DNA of 64,000 nucleotides from Pseudomonas mangiferae (GTDB lineage Bacteria; Pseudomonadota; Gammaproteobacteria; Pseudomonadales; Pseudomonadaceae): NCBI RefSeq assembly GCF_007109405.1, contig NZ_VJOY01000007.1, positions 1 to 64,000 of the forward strand, read 5' to 3'. Shown piece by piece: positions 1 to 12,657 of this stretch (position 1 is its first letter; each line of letters starts with the position of its first letter). The notes under the pieces were generated by a model. It saw only the letters and a program-made list of their open reading frames with translations, ran no database searches and was not told where the DNA came from. The position numbers and the translations under genes were made by a program.

Positions 1-138
1 GGTCGGCTGGGCCTGGCGGGTCTGGTGGGTCGGCGCGGAGCCGAAGGATTTGCCGCCGCCCATGCGTTTGGCATTGGCGTCGAGGCTCAGCGTCAGGGCG
101 ACGCAGAAGGCCAGGGCGATACTGAGGACACGCTGCAT
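1..138 (-). CDS. Tim44-like domain protein, N-terminal part
   Basis: The reverse strand encodes 46 residues that run off the window edge. It begins MQRVLSIALAFCVALTLS, a clear signal peptide or membrane anchor, and continues with a KRMGGGKSFGS stretch. That start is typical of the Pseudomonas membrane-associated Tim44-like proteins that lie next to uvrD. Only the leader and the Gly/Ser/Pro/Gln-rich linker are visible; the Tim44 domain itself would lie outside the window. The family call rests on the leader sequence and on the uvrD neighbour, so it is an inference. Confidence 0.7.
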   Translation of the reverse strand, partial: MQRVLSIALAFCVALTLSLDANAKRMGGGKSFGSAPTHQTRQAQPT

Positions 139-267
139 GTTCGGCATCTCGTGTGAAAAGGGTACGCGCGCCATGCTGCCGATTCGGGCGCGCCTTGGCC
201 AGCCATAGAATGTTTCGGGATTTTTTGCCCCGGGCCACGCCGACCGGCGGCGGTGTCCGGGACGGCG

Positions 268-2454
<2,187 letters not shown>

Positions 2455-2541
2455 CGCGGCATTCTAGGGGCCGCTGCGCACGCGGGCAAACCAGATGGCA
2501 CCGACGGCAGGGTGGGTGGCGCTTGGTCGCGGGCGCGACAT

Positions 2542-2553
2542 TTGTATAGTCAA
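2542..2553. promoter_or_regulatory. HutC-operator-like site, distal copy
   Basis: TTGTATAGTCAA matches the Pseudomonas HutC (GntR family) operator core TTGTATGTACAA at 10 of 12 positions. It sits 86 bases before the hutI start, in the uvrD-hutI divergent gap. The regulator gene itself is not in the window. Binding is an inference from the motif and from its position before a hut operon. Confidence 0.5.
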
Positions 2554-2595
2554 TATGCGGCATCAGGGTTGACCGGTCCGGTTGTTTGCCTCTAT

Positions 2596-2607
2596 TGGTA
2601 TGTACAA
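2596..2607. promoter_or_regulatory. HutC-operator-like site, proximal copy
   Basis: TGGTATGTACAA differs from the operator core TTGTATGTACAA at one position. It lies about 20 bases before the hutI start codon, where a bound repressor would block transcription. Together with the copy at 2542 it suggests urocanate-responsive repression of the hut operon by a HutC encoded elsewhere. Confidence 0.6.
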
Positions 2608-2627
2608 ATAACAACGAGGGATCGTCC

Positions 2628-3842
2628 ATGCCGTCCGCCACGAGCTGGATCAACCTGCGCATCGCCACCTTCGACCCGGCCCTGCCGCAGCCCTACGGCC
2701 TGCGGGACGCCATGGCCCTGGACGTGGTCGACGGCCGCATCCACCGGCTGCTGCCCATGGGCGACTGGCGCGCTCCGCCGGGTGCCGAGGTGATCGACGC
2801 CGAGGGCCGCTGCCTGACCCCCGGGCTGATCGACTGCCACACCCACCTGGTCTGGGGCGGCGACCGCGCCGGCGAGTTCGAGCGGCGCCTGCGCGGCGCC
2901 AGCTATGCGGAGATCGCCGCGGCCGGCGGCGGCATCCGCGCCACCGTGGCGGCCACCCGTGCCGCCGACGAGCAGGCCCTGCTGGACGCCGCCGCGCCGC
3001 GCCTGCGGGCGCTGCTGGCCGAGGGCGTCACCTGCGTCGAGATCAAGTCCGGCTACGGCCTGGCCACCGCGCACGAACTCAAGCAGCTGCGGGTCGCCAA
3101 GGCCCTGGGCGAGCGGTTCGGCGTGCGGGTGCGCACCACGCTGCTGGCGGCCCACGCAGTACCGCCGGAATTCGTCGGGGACGCCGACGGCTACATCGAA
3201 CGAGTCTGCACGGAGATCCTCCCGAGCGCCGCGGCCGCCGGCCTGGCCGATGCGGTGGACTTGTTCTGCGAGAGCGTCGGCTTCGACCTGGCGCAGTCGC
3301 GCCGGGTATTCCAGCGCGCCCGGGAGCTGGGCCTGCCGTGCAAGGCCCACGTCGAGCAGCTGTCCGCCATGGGCGGGGCGCGGCTGGCCGCCGAGTTCGG
3401 CGCGCTGTCCGCCGACCACGTGGAGTACCTGGAGGACGCCGATATCGCCGCCCTGGCCGCCGCCGGCACCGTGGCGGTGCTGCTGCCCGGGGCGTTCCTG
3501 TTCCTCAACGAGACCCGCAAGCCGCCGGTGGCCGCCCTGCGCCAGGCCGGCGTGCCGCTGGCGGTGGCCAGCGACCTCAACCCCGGCACCTCGCCCTTCG
3601 CCTCCCTGCGGCTGATGGCCAACCTGGCCTGCACCCAGTTCGGCCTGACCCCCGAGGAAGCCCTGGCCGGCGTCACCCGGGAGGCCGCCCGGGCCCTGGG
3701 TCTGGACGACTGCGGGACGATCCGCCCCGGCCTGCGCGCCGACCTCGCCCTGTGGGACGTGGAGCACCCGGCCCAGCTGGTCTACGAGCCGCTGACCCCG
3801 CGCCTGTGGCGACGGGTGTTGGGCGGGGCGGTGCAGCCATGA
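2628..3842 (+). CDS. hutI: imidazolonepropionase
   Basis: This 404-residue enzyme hydrolyses 4-imidazolone-5-propionate to N-formimino-L-glutamate, the third step of histidine degradation. Metal ligands of the amidohydrolase fold are visible: H71 and H73 (HTH), H176 (AAHAVPP), H241 (AHVEQLS) and D316 (ASDLNPGT). I chose the ATG at 2628 because a GAGGG purine run lies about 8 bases before it and the protein then starts just before the first beta strands. An in-frame ATG at 2586 would overlap the operator-like site and add a non-conserved leader. The stop overlaps the hutG start by 4 bases, so the two are translationally coupled. Confidence 0.95.
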   Translation: MPSATSWINLRIATFDPALPQPYGLRDAMALDVVDGRIHRLLPMGDWRAPPGAEVIDAEGRCLTPGLIDCHTHLVWGGDRAGEFERRLRGASYAEIAAAGGGIRATVAATRAADEQALLDAAAPRLRALLAEGVTCVEIKSGYGLATAHELKQLRVAKALGERFGVRVRTTLLAAHAVPPEFVGDADGYIERVCTEILPSAAAAGLADAVDLFCESVGFDLAQSRRVFQRARELGLPCKAHVEQLSAMGGARLAAEFGALSADHVEYLEDADIAALAAAGTVAVLLPGAFLFLNETRKPPVAALRQAGVPLAVASDLNPGTSPFASLRLMANLACTQFGLTPEEALAGVTREAARALGLDDCGTIRPGLRADLALWDVEHPAQLVYEPLTPRLWRRVLGGAVQP

Positions 3843-4759
3843 CCGTGGACATGAGCCTCTGGCAGGGCCGCGTCGACGCCGACGAGGGCCCCCGGGCCCG
3901 CCGCTGGCACCAGTGCGTGCAGCCGTTCGCCGCCGGCGTCGAGCCCGGCGTGGCGTTGCTGGGCTTCGCCTGCGACGAGGGGGTGCGGCGCAACCAGGGC
4001 CGCATCGGCGCTGCTGCCGGCCCGCGGGTACTGCGCCAGGCCCTGGCGAACCTGGCCTGGCACGGTACGCGGCCGGTGTACGACGCCGGCGACGTGGCCT
4101 GCCCGGGCGATGACCTGGAAGGCGCCCAGGCGGCGCTGGCGCAGCGGGTTGCAAGCCTGATGGGCGCCAGCCAGCTGCCGCTGCTGCTGGGCGGGGGCCA
4201 CGAGACCGCCTGGGGCAGCTTCCAGGGCCTGGTGGCGGCGCGGCCAAGCGCACGCATCGGCATCCTCAACCTGGACGCCCACTTCGACCTGCGCCGCGCC
4301 GCCCGGGCCAGTTCCGGCACGCCGTTCGCCCAGATGGCCGACTGGCAGCAGGCCCGGGGGCACGCCTTCGACTACCTCTGCCTGGGCATCGCCGAGCCGG
4401 CCAACAGCGCGGCGCTGTTCGACACCGCCGCGGCCCTGGGGGTGGACTGGACCCTCGACGAGGCCATCGACGACGCCCGCCTGCCGGCGCTGCTGGCGCG
4501 GGTCGAGGCGTTCTGCGCCCGGGTCGACGCGGTGCAACTGTCCATCGACCTGGACGTGCTGCCCGCCGCGATCATGCCGGCGGTCAGCGCGCCGGCGGCC
4601 CGCGGCGTGGCCCTGGCCCACATCGAGGCGATCCTCGAGCGGGTCCGCGCCAGCGGCCGCCTGGCCCTGGCCGAGCTGGTGGAATTCAACCCCCGCTACG
4701 ACATCGACAACCACGGCGCGCGTTGCGCCGCCCGACTGCTGTGGCGCCTCGCGCGCTGA
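3839..4759 (+). CDS. hutG: formimidoylglutamase (ureohydrolase-type HutG)
   Basis: This 306-residue protein of the arginase/agmatinase fold hydrolyses N-formimino-L-glutamate to glutamate and formamide. Manganese ligands are visible: H121 (GGGHET), D146, H148 and D150 (LDAHFD), and D237 and D239 (SIDLDVLP). This is the one-step route known from Klebsiella and Bacillus. The usual Pseudomonas route uses HutF deiminase plus an unrelated N-formylglutamate deformylase, also called HutG. No hutF lies in this operon. The start overlaps the hutI stop (ATGA) and hutU follows after 11 bases. Confidence 0.92.
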   Translation: MTVDMSLWQGRVDADEGPRARRWHQCVQPFAAGVEPGVALLGFACDEGVRRNQGRIGAAAGPRVLRQALANLAWHGTRPVYDAGDVACPGDDLEGAQAALAQRVASLMGASQLPLLLGGGHETAWGSFQGLVAARPSARIGILNLDAHFDLRRAARASSGTPFAQMADWQQARGHAFDYLCLGIAEPANSAALFDTAAALGVDWTLDEAIDDARLPALLARVEAFCARVDAVQLSIDLDVLPAAIMPAVSAPAARGVALAHIEAILERVRASGRLALAELVEFNPRYDIDNHGARCAARLLWRLAR

Positions 4760-4770
4760 CGGAGACCCCC

Positions 4771-6450
4771 ATGAGCCACGCCCACCACCCCGCCGCCCGT
4801 CCCCTGCGCGCGCCCCACGGCAGCACCCTGCACTGCAAGAGCTGGCTGACCGAGGCCGCCTACCGCATGCTGCAGAACAACCTCGACCCGGCGGTGGCCG
4901 AGCATCCGCAGGAGCTGGTGGTGTACGGCGGCATCGGCCGCGCCGCCCGCGACTGGGACTGCCTGGACGCCATCCTCGAGACCCTGACCCGGCTGGAGGA
5001 CGACCAGACCCTGCTGATCCAGTCGGGCAAGCCGGTCGGGGTGTTCCAGACCCATGCCGACGCCCCGCGGGTGCTGCTGGCCAACTCCAACCTGGTGCCC
5101 CACTGGGCCACCTGGGAACACTTCCACGAGCTGGATCGCAAGGGCCTGATGATGTACGGCCAGATGACCGCCGGCAGCTGGATCTACATCGGCAGCCAGG
5201 GCATCGTCCAAGGCACCTACGAGACTTTCTTCGCGGTCGCCGACCAGCACTTCGGCGGCGACCCGAAGGGCCGCTGGATCCTCACCGCCGGCCTAGGCGG
5301 CATGGGCGGCGCGCAACCCCTGGCGGCGACCATGGCCGGCTTCTGCATGCTGGCGGTGGAGTGCGACGAAACCCGCATCGACTTCCGCCTGCGCACCCGC
5401 TACCTGGACCACAAGGCCGCCGACCTGGACGAGGCCCTGGCGCTGATCGAGGCCGCCCGGGCCGAGGGCCGGGCGATCTCCGTGGGGCTGCTGGGCAACG
5501 CCGCGGAGGTCTACCCGGAGCTGGTGGCGCGCAACGTGATCCCCGACTGCGTCACCGACCAGACCTCCGCCCACGACCCGCTCAATGGCTACCTGCCCGC
5601 CGGCTGGGCCCTCGGCCGCTGCCGCGAGGCGCGGCTGCGCGAGCCGAAGGACGTGATCGCCGCGGCGAAGCGCTCCATGGCCGTGCAGGTGCGCGCCATG
5701 CTGGCCTTCCAGGCCCGCGGCGCGGCGGTGCTGGACTACGGCAATAACATCCGCCAGATGGCCCTGGAAGAGGGCGTGGCCAACGCCTTCGACTTCCCCG
5801 GCTTCGTCCCGGCCTACATCCGCCCGCTGTTCTGCGAGGGCATCGGGCCGTTCCGCTGGGTGGCGCTGTCCGGCGACCCCGAGGACATCTACCGCACCGA
5901 CGCCAAGGTCAAGGAACTGATCCCTGACGACTCGCACCTGCACACCTGGCTGGACATGGCCCGCGAGCGCATCGCCTTCCAGGGGCTGCCGGCGCGGATC
6001 TGCTGGGTCGGCCTGAAGGACCGCGCGCGCCTGGGCCTGGCGTTCAACGAGATGGTCGCCCGCGGCGAGCTGAAGGCGCCCATCGTGATCGGCCGCGACC
6101 ACCTGGACTCCGGTTCGGTGGCCAGCCCCAACCGCGAGACCGAGGCGATGCGCGACGGCTCCGACGCGGTTTCCGACTGGCCGCTGCTCAACGCCCTGCT
6201 GAACACCGCCGGCGGCGCCACTTGGGTCTCGCTGCACCACGGCGGCGGGGTGGGCATGGGCTTCTCCCAGCACGCCGGGGTGGTCATAGTGGCCGACGGC
6301 AGCGAGGCGGCGGCGCGTCGCCTGGGCCGGGTGCTGCGCAACGACCCGGGCACCGGCGTGATGCGCCACGCCGACGCCGGCTACGACAGCGCGCGCCGTT
6401 GCGCGCGGGAACAGGGCCTCGACCTGCCCATGCTCGCCAAGGATTGCTGA
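4771..6450 (+). CDS. hutU: urocanate hydratase (urocanase)
   Basis: This 559-residue cytosolic enzyme converts urocanate to imidazolonepropionate with tightly bound NAD+ as electrophile, step two of histidine breakdown. The length equals the family norm (about 556-560). The NAD-binding Gly-rich segment [10 protein letters not shown] is present, as are the conserved [14 protein letters not shown] and [16 protein letters not shown] blocks. I chose the ATG at 4771 because GGAGA precedes it and it gives the usual length; an upstream in-frame start would overlap hutG. hutH follows after one base. Confidence 0.97.
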   Translation: MSHAHHPAARPLRAPHGSTLHCKSWLTEAAYRMLQNNLDPAVAEHPQELVVYGGIGRAARDWDCLDAILETLTRLEDDQTLLIQSGKPVGVFQTHADAPRVLLANSNLVPHWATWEHFHELDRKGLMMYGQMTAGSWIYIGSQGIVQGTYETFFAVADQHFGGDPKGRWILTAGLGGMGGAQPLAATMAGFCMLAVECDETRIDFRLRTRYLDHKAADLDEALALIEAARAEGRAISVGLLGNAAEVYPELVARNVIPDCVTDQTSAHDPLNGYLPAGWALGRCREARLREPKDVIAAAKRSMAVQVRAMLAFQARGAAVLDYGNNIRQMALEEGVANAFDFPGFVPAYIRPLFCEGIGPFRWVALSGDPEDIYRTDAKVKELIPDDSHLHTWLDMARERIAFQGLPARICWVGLKDRARLGLAFNEMVARGELKAPIVIGRDHLDSGSVASPNRETEAMRDGSDAVSDWPLLNALLNTAGGATWVSLHHGGGVGMGFSQHAGVVIVADGSEAAARRLGRVLRNDPGTGVMRHADAGYDSARRCAREQGLDLPMLAKDC

Positions 6451-6451
6451 C

Positions 6452-7987
6452 ATGTATGAACTGAACCTGCGTCCCGGCCACCTCGGCCTCGCCGACCTGC
6501 GCCGGGTGGCCCACGAACCGGTGCGCCTGCGCCTGGACGCCGAGGCCCACGGGGTGATCGCCGCCTCCGCCGCCACTGTCACCGAGCTGCTCGGCCAGGG
6601 CCGGGTCATCTACGGCATCAACACCGGCTTCGGCCTGCTGGCCAACACCCGCATCGACGCCGCCGACCTGGAGACCCTGCAACGCTCCATCGTCCTGTCC
6701 CACGCCGCCGGCATCGGAGCGCCCATGGACGAGGCCTCGGTGCGGCTGATGATGGTGCTCAAGATCAACTCCCTGGCCCGCGGCTATTCCGGCATCCGCC
6801 AGGTGGTGCTGGATGCCCTGATCCGCCTGCTGGAGGCCGAGGTCTACCCCTGCGTGCCGGCCAAGGGCTCGGTGGGCGCCAGCGGCGACCTGGCGCCCCT
6901 GGCCCACATGAGCACGCTGCTGCTGGGTGAGGGCGAGGCACTGCACCGCGGGCGCCGCCTGGACGCCGGCGAGGCCCTGGCCCTGGCCGGGCTGCGTCCT
7001 CTGGAGCTGGCGCCGAAAGAGGGCCTGGCCCTGCTCAACGGCACCCAGGCCAGCGCCGCCTTCGCCCTGCGCGGGCTGTTCGCCGCCGAGGACCTGTTCG
7101 CCGCGGCGCTGGTGTCCGGCTCGCTGTCGGTGGAGGCGGCCAGGGGCAGCCGGCGGCCGTTCGACGCGCGCATCCACGCGGTGCGCGGCCAGCCGGGGCA
7201 GATCGACGTGGCGGCGGTGTACCGCCAGTTGCTTGACCGCAGCGAGATCGAGCACAGCCACAGCGACTGCAGCAAGGTCCAGGACCCCTACTCCCTGCGC
7301 TGCCAGCCCCAGGTCATGGGCGCCTGCCTGGACCAGCTGCGGCATGCCGCGCGGGTGCTGGAGATCGAGGCCAACGCGGTCTCCGACAACCCCCTGGTGT
7401 TCCCGGACGACAACGAGATCCTCTCCGGCGGCAACTTCCACGCCGAGCCGGTGGCCTTCGCCGCCGACAACCTGGCCCTGGTGCTGGCGGAGACCGGCGC
7501 GCTGTCCGAGCGGCGCATGGCCCTGCTGATCGACTCCAGCCTGAGCGGCCTGCCGCCGTTCCTGGTGCACAACGGCGGGGTGAACTCCGGCTTCATGATC
7601 GCCCAGGTCACTGCCGCCGCCCTGGCCAGCGAGAACAAGAGCCTAGCCCACCCGGCCTCGGTGGACAGCCTGCCCACCTCGGCCAACCAGGAGGACCACG
7701 TGTCCATGGCTGCCTTCGCCGGCCGGCGCCTGCTGGAAATGAGCGAGAACACCGCGGGCATCCTTGCCGTGGAGCTGCTGGCCGCCGCCCAAGGCGTGGA
7801 CTTCCGCCGCCCGCTGCGCAGCTCGGCGGCCCTGGAGACCGCCATCGGCCTGCTGCGGGAGCGAGTGCCGTTCTACGACAAGGACCGCTACTTCGCCCCG
7901 GACATCGCCGCGGCCCGGGACCTGATCGTCGCCGGCGCCTACAACGCTTTCATGCCCGGCGGGCTGTTGCCCAGCTTTCCGGCGTAG
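6452..7987 (+). CDS. hutH: histidine ammonia-lyase
   Basis: This 511-residue enzyme deaminates L-histidine to urocanate, the first step of the pathway. The Ala-Ser-Gly triad that cyclises into the MIO electrophile is at residues 143-145 ([14 protein letters not shown]). The other conserved blocks, YGINTGFG and the Gln/Asn-rich SDNPLVFPD segment, are also visible. It is the last gene of hutI-G-U-H. The order runs against the pathway, with HutH encoded last. A short GC hairpin (8036-8058) follows about 50 bases after the stop. Confidence 0.97.
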   Translation: MYELNLRPGHLGLADLRRVAHEPVRLRLDAEAHGVIAASAATVTELLGQGRVIYGINTGFGLLANTRIDAADLETLQRSIVLSHAAGIGAPMDEASVRLMMVLKINSLARGYSGIRQVVLDALIRLLEAEVYPCVPAKGSVGASGDLAPLAHMSTLLLGEGEALHRGRRLDAGEALALAGLRPLELAPKEGLALLNGTQASAAFALRGLFAAEDLFAAALVSGSLSVEAARGSRRPFDARIHAVRGQPGQIDVAAVYRQLLDRSEIEHSHSDCSKVQDPYSLRCQPQVMGACLDQLRHAARVLEIEANAVSDNPLVFPDDNEILSGGNFHAEPVAFAADNLALVLAETGALSERRMALLIDSSLSGLPPFLVHNGGVNSGFMIAQVTAAALASENKSLAHPASVDSLPTSANQEDHVSMAAFAGRRLLEMSENTAGILAVELLAAAQGVDFRRPLRSSAALETAIGLLRERVPFYDKDRYFAPDIAAARDLIVAGAYNAFMPGGLLPSFPA

Positions 7988-8035
7988 GGGTCGGCTGGGG
8001 GCTTGGCCGGGTCATGACGGCGCTGGCCGGAACCG

Positions 8036-8058
8036 CTCGCGCGTCTCCTGGGCGCGAG
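8036..8058 (+). terminator. hairpin downstream of hutH
   Basis: CTCGCGC and GCGCGAG form a perfect 7-base stem with a 9-base loop, about 50 bases after the hutH stop. No T-run follows, so intrinsic termination is uncertain. Confidence 0.3.
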
Positions 8059-8364
8059 GGTGTCGACGGTCCTGAACGGAAGGTCCTGTGGCGTGGCTCG
8101 CTGTCAGGTGATGTCGGGGCAATTAGCCACGGGCGGGTGCTGCCTGGGCCTGCCGCCTTCCCGCGGAGGGACGCCTAGGATGGCCAATGAGGAGACGGTC
8201 CGCTTCCCAGGAAAAAGGAAAAGTCCGGAAGGGGAAGGCCTCGGGCCGCCTCTTCGCGAAGAAGGGCGAGGCTGATGAAAGCCGCATGCCCCGGGCGAGT
8301 GGCCCCTTGGCGGAGGCGGAGTGCGTTCGAGGCCCGTGGCGTGGCGCGTTGCGCCAACCGCGAG

Positions 8365-8388
8365 CCCGGGCGGATCGCTCCGCCCGGG
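8365..8388. terminator. GC-rich hairpin at the thrB 3' end
   Basis: A perfect 10-base stem (CCCGGGCGGA paired with TCCGCCCGGG) encloses a TCGC loop, 7 bases past the thrB stop. It is placed as a terminator for convergent hutH and thrB transcripts but has no T-run on either strand. Confidence 0.45.
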
Positions 8389-8394
8389 GCAGCG

Positions 8395-9345
8395 TCAGAG
8401 GGCGATGGGCAGCGGCAGGTCGACGTCCTGGCGGTGCGTCAGGCGGCGGCGGAACTCGTCGGGGTCGTGGATCAGCACGTCCTGGCCGGCGAAGGCGTCG
8501 GCGGCGATCAGCCGCGACAGCCAGAAACGCACGCAGGCGATGCGCAGCAGGGTCGGCCACAGCTCCGCCTCGGCGGCGACGAACCGGCGGCGCGCGGCAT
8601 AGGCGCCGAGGAAGGCCCGGGCATGCTCCGGGTGCAGGCTGCCGTCGGCGTGGGAGCACCAGTCGTTGAGGGTGATGGCCACGTCGTAGAGCATCGGCCC
8701 CGAGCAGGCGTTGTAGAAGTCGATCACCCCGGCCAGATGGGTGCCGTCGAACAGCACGTTGTCGCGGAACAGGTCGCCGTGCAGGTTGGCCCGGGGCAGC
8801 GCCCGCACCCGGTCGATCTGGGCCTCGATCTCCGCCAGGGTGCCGGCCAGCAGCGGCTGCGCGTCGGCGTCCAGGCGCGGCAAGCGGGTGCGGCCCACGG
8901 TCAGCATCCACTCCAGCCCACGGTCGCTGCGGCGCTCGATGATCCGCTCGCGGGTCGCCAGGTGCAGCCGCGCCAGCAGGTCGCCCACCGCTGCGCAGTG
9001 GGCCGCGTTGGGCTCGCGCACGTGGCGGCCGGCCAGCCGCGGCTGCAGCAGCGCCGGCTTGCCAGCCAGTTCCCGCAGGGCCGCGCCGTCCGCGCTGCGC
9101 AGCGCATAGGGCACCGGCAGCCCGGCTTCGTGGAGCACGTCCAGCAGGTCGATGAAGAACGGCAGGTCGGCGCTGGGGCCGCGCTCCACCAGGGTCAGGA
9201 CGTACTCGCCGCGTTCGAGGCTGACGAAGAAATTGCTGTTCTCCGAGCCCTCGGCAATCCCCTGGAAATCCCTCAACCGGCCCAGCCCGTAGGGGGCGAG
9301 GAAGGTGGCCAGGACATCGCGTTCGAGGGGGGTGAAGACCGACAT
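8395..9345 (-). CDS. thrB: homoserine kinase
   Basis: This 316-residue protein phosphorylates homoserine in threonine biosynthesis. It belongs to the aminoglycoside-phosphotransferase-like fold (the second class of homoserine kinase used by Pseudomonas), not the GHMP fold. The catalytic loop HGDLFRDN is at 189-196 and the Mg-binding Asp at 209 (VIDFYNACSG). The ATP-binding N-lobe starts with EGSENSNFFV. Upstream on the same strand, 37 bases away, lies the DUF2782 gene, as next to polA in P. aeruginosa. Confidence 0.95.
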   Translation of the reverse strand: MSVFTPLERDVLATFLAPYGLGRLRDFQGIAEGSENSNFFVSLERGEYVLTLVERGPSADLPFFIDLLDVLHEAGLPVPYALRSADGAALRELAGKPALLQPRLAGRHVREPNAAHCAAVGDLLARLHLATRERIIERRSDRGLEWMLTVGRTRLPRLDADAQPLLAGTLAEIEAQIDRVRALPRANLHGDLFRDNVLFDGTHLAGVIDFYNACSGPMLYDVAITLNDWCSHADGSLHPEHARAFLGAYAARRRFVAAEAELWPTLLRIACVRFWLSRLIAADAFAGQDVLIHDPDEFRRRLTHRQDVDLPLPIAL

Positions 9346-9382
9346 AGGGTTCCTTAAATCGGGCCGCCGCGGCGCGGGGCGC

Positions 9383-9667
9383 TTACCAGCTGAAGATTTC
9401 CCACTGCGGGATGAGCATGTCCGGGTTGTCCGAACGGATGAAGTTGCTGTCGCCGTCGGCGCGCACCAGGAAGTACGGCTTGCCGTGCTTCGGGGTGACC
9501 TTGATCGCGTAGAGGAAGCCGTTGACCCGGTATTCCTGAACGGTCTTGTCGCCTTCCTGGCGGATGGTCACGTCCGGTTCGGGCGTCACCGCGTCGTCCT
9601 CGGCCAGCGCGGCCAGGGGCGGGCAGACCAGCAGGGCGGCGAGCACCAGGCGATTGAGCGTACCCAT
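9383..9667 (-). CDS. DUF2782 family periplasmic protein
   Basis: This small 94-residue protein has a signal peptide (MGTLNRLVLAALLVCPPLAALA) followed by an acidic linker and a compact beta-rich domain ending PQWEIFSW. The family is found between polA and thrB in many Pseudomonas and has no established function. I chose the ATG at 9665-9667 because it begins the signal peptide. A longer frame upstream would add an Arg-rich, non-conserved extension. It is probably cotranscribed with thrB. Confidence 0.88.
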   Translation of the reverse strand: MGTLNRLVLAALLVCPPLAALAEDDAVTPEPDVTIRQEGDKTVQEYRVNGFLYAIKVTPKHGKPYFLVRADGDSNFIRSDNPDMLIPQWEIFSW

Positions 9668-9837
9668 GGTAACCTTGTCCTTTTCTCGACGGGGGTCCGG
9701 CCATTCTAGCGAGGCCCCGGCGAAAAAGCCCTGCCGTCGTCGGCACCGGCCGTGCGAACCGTCGCCGCCGCGGGGCTGTCGCATTCACAGTCGCCGGTCC
9801 CCCGCGCCCGCTCTCTCGATAAAGGTCGCTGCCGCCC

Positions 9838-12582
9838 ATGTCCAACGCCCCTCTCGTCCTGGTGGACGGTTCTTCCTACCTGTACCGCGCCTTCCACGCG
9901 CTGCCGCCGCTGATGACCTCCACCGGCAAGCCCACCGGCGCGGTGAAGGGCGTGCTGAACATGCTGCTGTCCCTGCGCAAGCAGTACCCGGACAGCTTGT
10001 TCGCGGTGGTCTTCGACGCCAAGGGGCCGACCTTCCGCGACGCGCTGTTCGCCGACTACAAGGCCCACCGCCCGCCGATGCCCGACGACCTGCGCGGCCA
10101 GGTGGAGCCGCTGCACGCCTGCATCCGCGCCCTCGGCCTGCCGCTGTTGAACGTGGATGGCGTGGAGGCCGACGACGTGATCGGCACCCTGGCCCGGCGC
10201 TGCGCCGCCGCCCAGCGCCCGGTGGTGATCTCCACCGGCGACAAGGACATGGCGCAGCTGGTCTGCGAGTACGTCACCCTGGTCAACACCATGAGCGGCA
10301 GCGTGCTGGACGTGGAGGGGGTGAAGACCAAGTTCGGCGTGGGCCCCGAGCTGATCATCGACTTTCTGGCCCTGATGGGCGACAAGATCGACAACATTCC
10401 CGGCGTGCCGGGCATCGGCGAGAAGACCGCGGCTGCGCTGCTCACCGGCATGAACGGCGGCCTCGACGTGATCTACGCCAACCTGGAGCAGGTGGCCGGC
10501 CTGCCGATCCGCGGCGCCAAGTCCCTGGCCGCCAAGCTCGCCGAGCACCGCGAGCAGGCCTACCTCTCCTACCAGCTGGCCACCATCAAGCTGGACGTGG
10601 CCCTGGACATCGCCTTCGAGGAGCTGACCGTGGGCGAGCCCCACCTCGAGGCGCTGATGAGCCTGTACCGGGAGCTGGAGTTCAAGTCCTGGCTCGACGA
10701 CCTGCTGCGGGACGCCAAGACCGCCGGTGCGTCGCTGCCGCTGAGCGAGGACGAGGTGGCCACCCAGGTGGACACCGACTACGAGACCCTGCTGGAACGG
10801 GCCGACTTCGACGCCTGGCTGGCGCGCCTGCGCGATGCCGAGCGCTTCGCCTTCGACACCGAGACCACCGGCCTGGACGCCCAGCAGGCGGAGTTGGTGG
10901 GGGTGTCGTTCGCCATCGAGCCGGGCCGCGCCGCCTACGTGCCCCTGGCCCACAGTTACATGGGCGCTCCGGAACAGCTGCCCCTGGACGAGGTGCTGGC
11001 CGCGCTCAAGCCGCTGCTGGAAGACCCCCGGCGGCTGAAGATCATGCAGCACGGCAAGTACGACATGAACATCCTGGCGCGCTACGACATCGCGCTGCGC
11101 GGGGTGGCCTTCGACACCATGCTGGAATCCTACGTGCTGGACGCCACCGCGACCCGCCACGACATGGACAGCCTGGCCCTGAAGTACCTGGGCCACAGCA
11201 CCATCCGCTTCGAGGACATCGCCGGCAAGGGCGCCAAGCAACTGACCTTCGACCAGATCGCCATCGAGCAGGCCGGGCCCTACGCCGCCGAGGACGCCGA
11301 CGTCACCCTGCGCCTGCACCAGGCCCTGCAGCCGAAGCTGGAGGCCGTGCCGGCCCTGGCCGAGGTGTTCCGCACCATCGAGATGCCCCTGGTGCCGGTG
11401 CTGGCGCGCATCGAGCGCAACGGCGCCCTGGTGGACAAGGACCTGCTGGGGGGGCAGAGCCGCGAGCTGGGCGAGAAGATGCTCGACCTGGAGAAGGAGG
11501 CCTACGACCTGGCCGGCCAGGAATTCAACCTGGGCTCGCCCAAGCAGCTGGGGGAGATCCTGTTCATCAAGCTGGGCCTGCCGGTGATCGCCAAGACCGC
11601 GTCCGGCCAGGCCTCCACCGCCGAGGCGGTGCTCCAGGAGCTGGCCGACCAGGACTACCCGCTGCCCAAGGTGATCATGCAGCACCGCTCCATGAGCAAG
11701 CTCAAGAGCACCTACACCGACAAGCTGCCGCAGCAGATCAACCCGCGCACCGGGCGCATCCACACGTCCTACCACCAGGCGGTGACCGCCACCGGGCGGC
11801 TGTCCTCCTCCGACCCGAACCTGCAGAACATTCCGATCCGCACCGCCGAGGGCCGGCGCATCCGCCAAGCGTTCGTCGCGCCCAAGGGCTACAAGCTGCT
11901 GGCGGCCGACTATTCCCAGATCGAGCTGCGCATCATGGCCCACCTGGCCCAGGACGAAGGCCTGCTGCACGCGTTTCGCAACGACCTGGACGTGCACCGC
12001 GCGACCGCCGCCGAGGTGATGGGGGTGAGCCTGGACGAGGTGTCCCATGAGCAGCGCCGGCGCGCCAAGGCGATCAACTTCGGGCTGATCTACGGCATGA
12101 GCGCCTTCGGCCTGGCCAAGCAGATCGACGTGGCCCGCGGCGAGGCCCAGGCCTACATCGACCGCTACTTCATGCGCTACCCGGGCGTGCTGGCCTACAT
12201 GGAGCGCACCCGCGCCCAGGTGGTGGAACAGGGCTACGTGGAGACCCTGTTCGGCCGCCGCCTGTACCTGCCGGACATCCAGTCGAAGAACCAGGGTATC
12301 CGCCGCGCCGCCGAGCGCGCGGCGATCAACGCGCCCATGCAGGGCACCGCGGCGGACATCATGAAGCGCGCCATGGTGGCGGTGGACGATTGGCTGCAGC
12401 AGTCGGGTGTCGACGCCCGGGTGATCCTGCAGGTCCACGATGAATTGGTGCTGGAAGTACGCGAAGACCAGGCGGACACCGTGCGCGAGGCGCTGCGGCC
12501 GCTCATGAGTCAGGCGGCGCAGCTGGACGTGCCGCTGCTGGTGGAAGCGGGGATCGGCGACAACTGGGATGAGGCGCACTGA
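9838..12582 (+). CDS. polA: DNA polymerase I
   Basis: This 914-residue enzyme fills gaps in repair and removes RNA primers. Three domains appear in order: the 5'-3' exonuclease (about 1-290; [22 protein letters not shown]), the 3'-5' proofreading domain (about 320-500) and the family A polymerase. The proofreading domain keeps its catalytic DTET, so it should be active. The polymerase shows motif A ([13 protein letters not shown]), motif B ([14 protein letters not shown]) and motif C (VHDELVLEV). The length fits the family. The sRNA ErsA and engB follow, as in other Pseudomonas. Confidence 0.98.
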   Translation: MSNAPLVLVDGSSYLYRAFHALPPLMTSTGKPTGAVKGVLNMLLSLRKQYPDSLFAVVFDAKGPTFRDALFADYKAHRPPMPDDLRGQVEPLHACIRALGLPLLNVDGVEADDVIGTLARRCAAAQRPVVISTGDKDMAQLVCEYVTLVNTMSGSVLDVEGVKTKFGVGPELIIDFLALMGDKIDNIPGVPGIGEKTAAALLTGMNGGLDVIYANLEQVAGLPIRGAKSLAAKLAEHREQAYLSYQLATIKLDVALDIAFEELTVGEPHLEALMSLYRELEFKSWLDDLLRDAKTAGASLPLSEDEVATQVDTDYETLLERADFDAWLARLRDAERFAFDTETTGLDAQQAELVGVSFAIEPGRAAYVPLAHSYMGAPEQLPLDEVLAALKPLLEDPRRLKIMQHGKYDMNILARYDIALRGVAFDTMLESYVLDATATRHDMDSLALKYLGHSTIRFEDIAGKGAKQLTFDQIAIEQAGPYAAEDADVTLRLHQALQPKLEAVPALAEVFRTIEMPLVPVLARIERNGALVDKDLLGGQSRELGEKMLDLEKEAYDLAGQEFNLGSPKQLGEILFIKLGLPVIAKTASGQASTAEAVLQELADQDYPLPKVIMQHRSMSKLKSTYTDKLPQQINPRTGRIHTSYHQAVTATGRLSSSDPNLQNIPIRTAEGRRIRQAFVAPKGYKLLAADYSQIELRIMAHLAQDEGLLHAFRNDLDVHRATAAEVMGVSLDEVSHEQRRRAKAINFGLIYGMSAFGLAKQIDVARGEAQAYIDRYFMRYPGVLAYMERTRAQVVEQGYVETLFGRRLYLPDIQSKNQGIRRAAERAAINAPMQGTAADIMKRAMVAVDDWLQQSGVDARVILQVHDELVLEVREDQADTVREALRPLMSQAAQLDVPLLVEAGIGDNWDEAH

Positions 12583-12624
12583 CGCGCCTCAGCGGTTTCC
12601 GCTGGACGGTCGAATCGAAAGTTT

Positions 12625-12652
12625 GAACTTTTTCACAGCGTGACCGGTCAGA
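12625..12652 (+). promoter_or_regulatory. sigma-22 (AlgU/RpoE-type) promoter of ErsA
   Basis: GAACTT at 12625-12630 and TCAGA at 12648-12652 are 17 bases apart. They fit the extracytoplasmic sigma-22 consensus GAACTT-N16/17-TCtga, with one mismatch at -10. Transcription would start near 12658, which gives a transcript of about 132 bases to the T-run. That equals the length known for P. aeruginosa ErsA. Confidence 0.65.
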
Positions 12653-12657
12653 CCCCG

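Larger units (their letters stand above)
7988..8394. other. 407-base intergenic stretch between hutH and thrB
   Basis: No convincing gene is present between the convergent hutH and thrB. The short open frames across it lack family features and recognisable ribosome sites. The stretch holds a perfect 7-base hairpin at 8036-8058 and a purine-rich run (about 8208-8245). A strong 10-base hairpin lies just before the thrB end (8365-8388). Confidence 0.6.

Noticed and set aside
3338-3838. In-frame extension upstream of hutG inside hutI
   Set aside because: Gly/Arg-rich sequence; the ATGA overlap at 3839 gives the correct ureohydrolase start.
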